This document shows, one piece after another, positions 7,214 through 12,483 of a DNA stretch of 12,483 nucleotides (its first letter is position 1; every line of letters begins with the position of its first letter). The DNA comes from an uncultured Anaerolineae bacterium. GTDB lineage: Bacteria > Chloroflexota > Anaerolineae > Anaerolineales > Villigracilaceae. Location: positions 1-12,483 of the forward strand of contig CAINXK010000374.1 of NCBI GenBank assembly GCA_903854805.1, given 5' to 3'. Under the pieces are notes generated by a model that was not told the origin of the DNA, searched no databases, and worked only from the letters and a program-made list of their open reading frames with translations. Position numbers and translations under genes: made by a program.

Positions 7214-8482
7214 ATGCAAATCTCAATTAATTATCCAAAACTGCGTCTTGGTAAGCGTTCGATCGATATCTTCCCGTATTGGATTGGTCTGTTAGTTGCA
7301 GGCTTGCTCTTCGGGTTGACGGGTATGTTTTTTCTTTTCCGTGATGGCCTGCAGGTAACGGGATTATCCAACCAGGTTCCATGGGGTTTGTGGATCTCAA
7401 TTGATCTCTCATCCATTGCCCTGGGGGGCTGCGCCTTTGTATTCGGCGCCATCATCTATTTGTTGCAAATCAAACGTTTCGAATCGATTGGGAAGTTGGC
7501 AGTCTTGATTGGCTTCCTGGGGTATTCTACCGCCGGCATGGTTCTCCTTATGGATCTCGGGCAGCCACTGCGTTTTTGGCACCCGATCGTATATTGGCAG
7601 CCACATTCGCTCTTGTGGGAAATTACCATGTGCGTGGTGCTGTATTTGACCGTTTTACTTGCAGAGCTAATTCCTGTTGTAACAGAGCACCAAAGTTTTC
7701 ATTCGCATCCCTGGCAGGATCGCTTTCCCATTCTGAAGATGTTGGCGAACTTTGCGAAGACACTCTCCGGATGGTTGCACAAGGCCGGACCTGTCCTGGC
7801 AGTCATCGGTATGACACTTTCCTTACTGCATCAGGCATCCCTCGGAGCTACTTATTCGGTGTTATATGGCCGAGGGGTTTGGTTCAATCAGAGTGCTCCA
7901 ACCCAGTTTGTTTTCTCGGCGATGAGCGGCGGTATTGCATTGCTGTTTATTATGAGTGTTTTTGTCTTTCGCGTAATGCGACCTGGCTTGGTTGAAGATG
8001 ATGCGCTTTATGATGTGGCTCGCCTTGCAGGTGGTGCCACTCTCCTGCTGACCTATCTGAGATTCTGGGATTGGGCTGTGACCAATTATTACAGCTTTGA
8101 CCAGCAGATTTCTCTTCAAACTCAACTGCTCGATACAGTTGCGCCTTATTCACAAACTTTCTGGTTTGGACAGGCGCTATTCCCGGTATTAGCGGGTCTA
8201 ATACTATTGTATGCCAAGCAGATTGGTAACTTCCGTTACCTTATGGCTGCTGCAGTGGTTCCTATTTTCGCCACGATCCTTACCCGCTGGAATTATAATT
8301 TCGTGGGTTTAATTGCGGCTACGTCTTATGATCCATACACCCCAACCGTGAGGTTATTCTCTTACACGCCCACCTGGGTAGAGTTTGCGGTTGCCACGAT
8401 GGTGCTTTCCTATTGGTTAATAACATTTAGCCTGGCCACTCGTTTTCTGCCTTTCCATGGTGAAAAACATACCGAGCATTAG
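7214..8482 (+). CDS. nrfD: NrfD/HybB-type integral membrane quinone-binding subunit
   Basis: Polytopic membrane protein of 422 residues with about ten hydrophobic helices and no haem-binding pattern, typical of the NrfD/PsrC/HybB family that oxidises or reduces quinones and docks a four-cluster FeS protein. Visible family features are the NQVPWGLWI stretch near residues 53-61 and the LDLGQP-x-RFWHP-like stretch near 115-126. HybB-like proteins are the closest match by eye. It starts three bases after the FeS gene, with GGGG in the preceding stop region as a modest ribosome site. It is the last gene of its operon, followed by a strong hairpin at 8509-8538. Whether it pumps protons, as proposed for ACIII relatives, cannot be told from the sequence. 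Confidence 0.9.
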   Translation: MQISINYPKLRLGKRSIDIFPYWIGLLVAGLLFGLTGMFFLFRDGLQVTGLSNQVPWGLWISIDLSSIALGGCAFVFGAIIYLLQIKRFESIGKLAVLIGFLGYSTAGMVLLMDLGQPLRFWHPIVYWQPHSLLWEITMCVVLYLTVLLAELIPVVTEHQSFHSHPWQDRFPILKMLANFAKTLSGWLHKAGPVLAVIGMTLSLLHQASLGATYSVLYGRGVWFNQSAPTQFVFSAMSGGIALLFIMSVFVFRVMRPGLVEDDALYDVARLAGGATLLLTYLRFWDWAVTNYYSFDQQISLQTQLLDTVAPYSQTFWFGQALFPVLAGLILLYAKQIGNFRYLMAAAVVPIFATILTRWNYNFVGLIAATSYDPYTPTVRLFSYTPTWVEFAVATMVLSYWLITFSLATRFLPFHGEKHTEH

Positions 8483-8508
8483 TCTGAGCATACATTTGGA
8501 TTTCTGTA

Positions 8509-8538
8509 AACGACCTCGAGCTAACCCTCGGGGTCGTT
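8509..8538 (+). terminator. Strong hairpin after the NrfD gene
   Basis: Arms AACGACCTCGAG (8509-8520) and CTCGGGGTCGTT (8527-8538) pair over 12 positions with one T-G wobble and a 6-base loop (CTAACC). It lies 26 bases past the NrfD stop. There is no real T run after it, so it may act as a transcript-end stabiliser or a non-canonical terminator. Its G+C-rich core and position make an operon end likely. Confidence 0.6.
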
Positions 8539-8889
8539 ATGGTTTAGCGGCATAAGCGATAGGGGTGTTTTTGTAAGGTAGTTGGGGGAAAGCTGGGTGA
8601 AGGTCATTATTCTTCGAAAATTTTGCGTTTGCCACATTATTGCTGTACAAATACCCAACTAATAAACTTCCAGTTTTTATATCAACAAAACAACGTTACC
8701 CCAAATTCCCAGCTTAATTAGCATGGAAAATGTTTTTTCAGGGTTATTTTCGCGCTTTTTTGGACGGAAACAACCATCTGTGATGCAAATTACTGACAGG
8801 GGCCACAGGAGCGAAAAACCCATTCCAACTTGAGCCTGATCCATTATTCAGGTTACATAAACAATTTAGGACTAATATGGTGTAGTTAT

Positions 8890-8903
8890 ATGACATTTGT
8901 CAT
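8890..8903. promoter_or_regulatory. Palindrome ATGACA-TT-TGTCAT, candidate operator
   Basis: Perfect six-base arms around a two-base centre, about 90 bases before the ccmE start and 11 bases after a -10-like TAATAT. The symmetry and spacing suit a dimeric regulator. It does not match the FNR (TTGAT-N4-ATCAA) or CRP (TGTGA-N6-TCACA) consensus closely. No regulator can be named. Confidence 0.35.
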
Positions 8904-8941
8904 GGCTTTTATGCGGCTATTTTCAGGATTTCTTAATCTAT

Positions 8942-8959
8942 GTGTGTAAAACTACACAC
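8942..8959. promoter_or_regulatory. Inverted repeat GTGTGTA-AAAC-TACACAC before ccmE
   Basis: Seven-base perfect arms with a four-base centre, 35 bases before the ccmE start codon. It could be a DNA operator or, if transcribed, a small hairpin in the 5' leader. It sits 38 bases after the palindrome at 8890-8903. The two share no clear half-site. Confidence 0.33.
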
Positions 8960-8994
8960 GTAGATATGTTCAACTTATTTTCATGGAGGTACTA

Positions 8995-9483
8995 ATGTCA
9001 TCCCCACGTATAAAATTTATTCTAGGCGGTTTGTTGATTCTGGTTGCCGTGGTTTACTTAATTGTTTCCTCTACTCAGGCCAGTGCGCAATACTTTTTGA
9101 CTATCGATGAACTTGTCGCGAAAAAAGCAAATGTTGTAGATAAAAATATTCGTATCTCTGGTGCCGTGATTGGAGATACCATCGGTTACGATGCGAAGAC
9201 GCTCACCCTCAATTTTACAGTCGCCCATGTTTCTGGTGACAATGCTGAGATCGAAAAAGAGGGTGGTTTGGCGGTTGTATTACACCAGGCAGTCATTGAC
9301 CCAAACCGTTCAAAGCTGAAGGTGGTTTATGTTGGTGTAAAACCTGATCTGATGCGCAATGAGGCTCAGGCCATTATGACTGGCCATCTGAGCGCTGATG
9401 GCGTTTTTTATGCGGATGAGTTGTTGTTGAAATGCCCAACGAAGTATGAGGAAGCTGTCCCCCAGCAGGTTCAAGGGAATTGA
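8995..9483 (+). CDS. ccmE: Cytochrome c maturation haem chaperone CcmE, CxxxY type
   Basis: Periplasm-facing haem chaperone that receives haem and hands it to the CcmF/H ligase; 162 residues. An N-terminal anchor helix at about 8-26 precedes the OB-fold domain. The haem-attachment site near the C-terminus reads K-C-P-T-K-Y, with C147 and Y151 where classical CcmE has a His-x-x-x-Tyr motif. A cysteine variant (CxxxY) is known from archaea and Desulfovibrio and is usually described as 'System I*'. The start at 8995 was chosen because GGAGG at 8985-8989 precedes it. An ATG at 8983 overlaps that ribosome site and is unlikely. Two stop codons follow in tandem (TGATGA). ccmF comes 54 bases later, across a terminator-like hairpin. 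Confidence 0.92.
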   Translation: MSSPRIKFILGGLLILVAVVYLIVSSTQASAQYFLTIDELVAKKANVVDKNIRISGAVIGDTIGYDAKTLTLNFTVAHVSGDNAEIEKEGGLAVVLHQAVIDPNRSKLKVVYVGVKPDLMRNEAQAIMTGHLSADGVFYADELLLKCPTKYEEAVPQQVQGN

Positions 9484-9490
9484 TGATCTT

Positions 9491-9520
9491 ATAGTAACGG
9501 CGCGAGTCGTTACTATTTTT
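9491..9520 (+). terminator. Terminator-like hairpin with GNRA loop between ccmE and ccmF
   Basis: ATAGTAACG (9491-9499) pairs with CGTTACTAT (9508-9516). One G-T and one C-G pair extend the stem to 11, closing on a GCGA tetraloop (9502-9505). Five T follow at 9516-9520. This is the form of an intrinsic terminator, yet it lies between two genes that should be co-expressed and ends seven bases before the ccmF ribosome site (GGAG, 9527-9530). It could reduce ccmF relative to ccmE (attenuation) or protect the ccmE mRNA end. Confidence 0.68.
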
Positions 9521-9537
9521 GTTAGTGGAGAAAACCA

Positions 9538-11610
9538 ATGTTTGCTGATTTTGGTTATGGTGTTTTAGTCTTATCATTTTTGCTGGCAATCTATGCGATT
9601 GTCTCAGCCATTTATGGGTATAAAGTTAAATCCCAAAAATGGGTTGAAAGTTCGCGTCTGGCGATGCAGCTTACCTTTCCGTTGATTTCGCTGGCGGCGC
9701 TTAGCCTGATTTATCTGCTGGTTACCAACGACTATCATGTGGCTTTTGTATATGAGGTCACAAGTCGCTCAATGCCCATGTACCTGAAGATTACATCCTT
9801 GTGGGGTGGTCAGGCCGGTTCGTTGGTCTTCTGGGGCTGGTTAATGTCCGCTTTTGCTACCGCGGTTACCTTACGCAAATGGGACCGCGACCGCGAATTT
9901 TTGCCTTGGGTGGTGGTTGTTTGCAGCGTCACGCTCGCGTTTTTTATTGGTCTGGTTATCTTTTACGAAAATCCCTTTGGTAAGTTCTGGCAGACTTTTA
10001 GCGGTGAAATTGTGACTCTCATGTTTCAACCTGCTGGTTCGGTTCCATTTAGCCCGCCAGATGGGCGTGGTTTGAATCCGTTGCTGCGTCATCCTGGTAT
10101 GGTTATTCACCCTCCCATGCTGTACTTGGGGTTCGTTAGCTTTGTAATTCCGTTTGCCTTCGCTATTGCAGCACTGGTTACTGGCCGCACTGATGATCGC
10201 TGGATCCGCATTACCCGGCGTTGGACAATTGTTGCCTGGTTGTTCTTGTCAGTAGGTCTGGTATTGGGCGGAAGGTGGGCTTACGATGTGCTCGGCTGGG
10301 GTGGCTATTGGGGCTGGGATCCGGTCGAAATTGCTGCGTTTATGCCCTGGCTTTCTGGCACAGCTTTCCTGCACTCAGTCATGATCCAGGAAAAACGCGG
10401 AATGCTCAAATATTGGAATATGATTTTGATCATATTGACCTATGCGTTGGTCATCTTTGGTACCTTCCTTACTCGCTCTGGTGTACTCTCTTCGGTACAT
10501 GCCTTTGCTCAGAGTGCCATTGGTCCGTCTTTTTTCATTTTCATCGGGCTAACTTTTGTTACCTCGGTTGCTTTACTTATCTATCGTTGGGCAGATCTTA
10601 AATCCGAAGCGCAAATGACCTCCATGCTTTCACGCGAGGCGCTTTTTCTACTCAACAATTTGTTATTCATGAGTATTCTGGTTGTTTGTTTCTGGGGAGT
10701 AATTTTCCCGCTCATATCAGAGCTCGCCACCGGTCAAAAGGTGACGGTCGGACCTCCTTTTTATGAACGCGCCACCGGCCCATTGTTTGCCGCATTGGTG
10801 CTTTTGATGGGTATTGCACCACTTTCAGCCTGGGGTCATTCCACGATCAAGACTCTCGGAAATGCCATGTGGAGGCCACTTATCGTGGCTGTCGTCGCCA
10901 TGCTGGGTGTTATTTTTGTGGCGAATATTCGCGAACCGTATGCATTGGTTGGTTTCTTTGTGGTTTTTACCAGCGCATCCATCACCTTGTATGAATTTTG
11001 GAGAGCTGCGCGTGCACGTGGAAAGGCGCAGAAGGAGAATCTACTCGTTGCGCTCTGGCGCCTGGCTGGTCGCAATCGCCGCCGGTATGGTGGGTATCTG
11101 ATCCACCTGTCGATTATATTGATGGCGCTGGGAATTATCGGTATCGAAATGTTCCAGACTGAAACGCAAGGTACTATCGCACAAGGCGAGTCACTCAAAA
11201 TTGACGGCTATTCAGTTACCTATAAAGATCTGGCGGTTTTTGACACTGCAGATAACCGGAATGTAGCCCGGGCGGTAATCAGTATCGAACGGGATGGCAA
11301 ATATCTTGGCGATTTGCACCCCCGCCGTGATTATTTTTACGAATCTCAGCAACCAATGACTATTCCGGGTGTTCGCTCCACGATGGAGGATGACCTGTAT
11401 GTTATTTTGGTAGACTGGCAGCCAATTCTTTCATCAGGCGCGACCTTCAAGATTTACCATAATCCGTTGGTTAATTGGCTTTGGTTGGGTACCATTATGA
11501 TGATCCTGGGTTCTGTTGTTGCAGCCTGGCCTGATAAAGACGCTGATTATGAACCTGCCCGTACACGCCGCAACCAAAAAGTGATTTACCAACCAGGTTC
11601 TGCTGACTGA
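9538..11610 (+). CDS. ccmF: Cytochrome c haem ligase subunit CcmF
   Basis: Integral membrane core of the System I haem lyase, which joins haem from CcmE to the cysteines of apocytochrome c on the outer face of the membrane; 690 residues, the usual size. The WWD haem-handling signature is at about 254-263 (WGGYWGWDPV), and a conserved LTRSGVLSSVHAFA loop follows around 315-330. Many membrane helices are visible. A hydrophilic domain at about 545-635 with the typical VRSTMEDDLYV stretch comes before the last helix. A GGAG site lies seven bases before the start. ccmH follows 38 bases after the stop. It would act on the 26 haem sites encoded in this window. ccmA, ccmB and ccmC are not present here and may lie to the right or elsewhere. 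Confidence 0.96.
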   Translation: MFADFGYGVLVLSFLLAIYAIVSAIYGYKVKSQKWVESSRLAMQLTFPLISLAALSLIYLLVTNDYHVAFVYEVTSRSMPMYLKITSLWGGQAGSLVFWGWLMSAFATAVTLRKWDRDREFLPWVVVVCSVTLAFFIGLVIFYENPFGKFWQTFSGEIVTLMFQPAGSVPFSPPDGRGLNPLLRHPGMVIHPPMLYLGFVSFVIPFAFAIAALVTGRTDDRWIRITRRWTIVAWLFLSVGLVLGGRWAYDVLGWGGYWGWDPVEIAAFMPWLSGTAFLHSVMIQEKRGMLKYWNMILIILTYALVIFGTFLTRSGVLSSVHAFAQSAIGPSFFIFIGLTFVTSVALLIYRWADLKSEAQMTSMLSREALFLLNNLLFMSILVVCFWGVIFPLISELATGQKVTVGPPFYERATGPLFAALVLLMGIAPLSAWGHSTIKTLGNAMWRPLIVAVVAMLGVIFVANIREPYALVGFFVVFTSASITLYEFWRAARARGKAQKENLLVALWRLAGRNRRRYGGYLIHLSIILMALGIIGIEMFQTETQGTIAQGESLKIDGYSVTYKDLAVFDTADNRNVARAVISIERDGKYLGDLHPRRDYFYESQQPMTIPGVRSTMEDDLYVILVDWQPILSSGATFKIYHNPLVNWLWLGTIMMILGSVVAAWPDKDADYEPARTRRNQKVIYQPGSAD

Positions 11611-11648
11611 TCTCAAATCCAGAGCGTAAATTTGAATCGGAGAAGTAC

Positions 11649-12128
11649 ATGAAACGCAACATATGGATTTTTATGATAGTCAGTGTAATGGCTCTTGCCT
11701 GGGTGACACAGGTTTCTGCCCAAACGCCTGGACCGTCTGACGACGAAGTCAACGCTGTTGCCAGACAGTTATTCTGCCCGGTCTGCGAAAACACCCCGCT
11801 TGATGTGTGTCCTACCCAGGCCTGCGCTCAATGGCGTGAATTAATTCGTGGAAAATTGGCCGAAGGCTGGTCGGCAGAAAAGATTAAACAATATTTTGCC
11901 ACTCAATACGGAGCCCGGGTACTATCCGAGCCGCCCCGACAGGGATTGAATTGGCTGATCTATATCATCCCACCCGCTTTAATGTTGTTGGGGGTTTATA
12001 TCTTGTTTCGCGCTTATCAGTCCATGCGCAAACCGGTTTCGGCTGATATCGATTCCGATGAATCCAGCTTGCCTGATTCTGATGAATATCTTCGTCGGAT
12101 TGAAGAAGAATTGAAAAAAAGAAAATAA
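11649..12128 (+). CDS. ccmH: Apocytochrome thiol reductase CcmH with extra cysteines
   Basis: Membrane-anchored protein of 159 residues that keeps CxxCH cysteines reduced for haem ligation. A signal peptide (about 5-24, ending VSA) precedes the CcmH domain. The redox pair is C43/C46 in LFCPVC, the counterpart of the family's LRCxxC. Two more cysteines, C54 and C59 (VCPTQAC), lie in the following loop, where E. coli-type CcmH has none. The rest of the domain (RELI-x-x-KLAEGWS, QYFATQYG-x-RVL-x-x-PP) is typical. One helix spans about 102-122, followed by an acidic and then a lysine-rich cytoplasmic tail of about 37 residues. The CcmI-like extension seen in some fusions is absent. The ribosome site is GGAGAAG at 11639-11645. 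ccmG/resA follows after 53 bases. Confidence 0.94.
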   Translation: MKRNIWIFMIVSVMALAWVTQVSAQTPGPSDDEVNAVARQLFCPVCENTPLDVCPTQACAQWRELIRGKLAEGWSAEKIKQYFATQYGARVLSEPPRQGLNWLIYIIPPALMLLGVYILFRAYQSMRKPVSADIDSDESSLPDSDEYLRRIEEELKKRK

Positions 12129-12170
12129 TTATTTCCTGGATGTTTTTGGAATAATATTCCAGGGAAATAA
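12129..12170 (+). repeat. Inverted repeat between ccmH and the thioredoxin gene
   Basis: TTATTTCCTGGA (12129-12140) pairs with TCCAGGGAAATAA (12158-12170), with one bulged base. Inside it a shorter palindrome, TGGAAT-AAT-ATTCCA (12147-12161), competes for the same right arm. The long form ends on the first bases of the next gene's AAGGAG site (12169-12174), so folding could affect its translation. There is no T run after it on the plus strand, so it is not a standard terminator. Confidence 0.45.
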
Positions 12171-12181
12171 GGAGAATGTAT

Positions 12182-12483
12182 ATGACTGAACCAGATGCCG
12201 CCCCCACCTCGGGGGCGGGTATTACGCAGGTTGCCCCCAGACGAGGGGTTCCTCTTTGGGCCCAGATTATCGTTTGGGTGGCACTGCTTGGATTGCTCAC
12301 CATTGTTGCTTTGGGACTGCGCCGCACCCAGCAGGGTACGGTTCAAATTGGTGACATGATCCCTGATTTTACGCTAACGTTTTTCGATGGCTATACTTAT
12401 CAGGGCAAGACTGAAGTCAAGCTCTCTGAGATGAAGGGTAAAGTTATTGTTGTAAATTTTTGGGCTTCGTGGTGTAAGCCTTG
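12182..12483 (+). CDS. ccmG: CcmG/ResA-like membrane thioredoxin, 3' end cut by window edge
   Basis: Thiol-disulfide oxidoreductase that reduces CcmH or apocytochrome cysteines in System I. One hundred residues are visible. A Pro/Ala-rich N-terminus is followed by a membrane anchor at about 26-46 and then a redoxin fold start (IGDMIPDFTL) and the active-site strand VVNFWASWCKP, with C98 as the first redox cysteine. The second cysteine would be the next codon past the window, whose first two bases are TG. The start at 12182 has AAGGAG seven bases upstream. Family members include CcmG/DsbE and ResA, and the ccm context favours that role. The symbol is by context; resA would fit the sequence equally well. 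Confidence 0.88.
   Translation, partial: MTEPDAAPTSGAGITQVAPRRGVPLWAQIIVWVALLGLLTIVALGLRRTQQGTVQIGDMIPDFTLTFFDGYTYQGKTEVKLSEMKGKVIVVNFWASWCKP

Larger units (their letters stand above)
8539..8994. other. Non-coding spacer and upstream region of ccmE
   Basis: A/T-rich stretch with no supportable gene on either strand. Two 8-base blocks have distant complements: TAGTTGGG (8579-8586) with CCCAACTA (8654-8661), and AAGCTGGG (8590-8597) with CCCAGCTT (8708-8715). They may be chance or part of a folded leader or small RNA. Closer to ccmE there are two tight palindromes, listed separately, and a -10-like TAATAT at 8873-8878 without a clear -35. The ccmE ribosome site GGAGG is at 8985-8989. Confidence 0.4.

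Noticed and set aside
1..12483. tRNA, rRNA, CRISPR array, transposase or integrase
   Set aside because: No cloverleaf, regularly spaced repeats or recognisable recombinase sequence was seen on either strand.

Overview
The window looks like a chromosomal respiratory region of a Chloroflexota bacterium, most likely Anaerolineae. That placement is an inference. It rests on Pro/Thr-rich 'PTPT' linkers, TAT-exported redox subunits, C-terminally membrane-anchored multiheme cytochromes and a CxxxY-type CcmE. No 16S or other marker gene is present. There are no tRNAs, rRNAs, IS elements or CRISPR arrays.

Layout. (1) 1-380, minus: 5' part of a Rieske [2Fe-2S] protein that runs off the left edge. (2) 381-780: non-coding, with a long hairpin at 646-690. 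(3) 5243 down to 781, minus: a tightly packed five-gene operon, read right to left. It encodes a 64-aa one-helix membrane protein, nonaheme cytochrome c A, a four-helix cytochrome b A, nonaheme cytochrome c B, and a cytochrome b B carrying an extra helix, a Pro-rich linker and a C-terminal monoheme cytochrome c domain. Four of the genes form two adjacent (nonaheme c + cytochrome b) pairs that are clear paralogs. (4) 5244-5504: divergent control region. (5) 5505-8482, plus: heptaheme membrane-anchored cytochrome c, a four-cluster ferredoxin-like protein with a twin-arginine signal, and an NrfD/HybB-type quinol-binding membrane protein. (6) 8483-8994: non-coding, with a strong hairpin just after the NrfD gene and two palindromes before the next gene. 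(7) 8995-12483, plus: cytochrome c maturation genes ccmE, ccmF, ccmH and a truncated ccmG/resA-like thioredoxin gene.

How it fits together. The Rieske fragment suggests a bc1/b6f-type complex to the left. Both central operons look like membrane quinone:cytochrome c oxidoreductases. The minus operon resembles a split, duplicated form of the Geobacter CbcL design (nine c hemes plus an FdnI-type cytochrome b). The plus operon resembles the c/FeS/NrfD part of Nrf-, Qrc- or ACIII-type modules, with no catalytic molybdopterin subunit in view. Together they encode 26 CxxCH motifs (9+9+7+1), and the Ccm genes supply the haem-attachment machinery they need. The direction of electron flow and the terminal partner cannot be read from this sequence.

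The points most worth a second look are the tandem c/b duplication, the cytochrome b-c fusion, a cysteine-type CcmE beside a CcmH, and a terminator-like hairpin between ccmE and ccmF.
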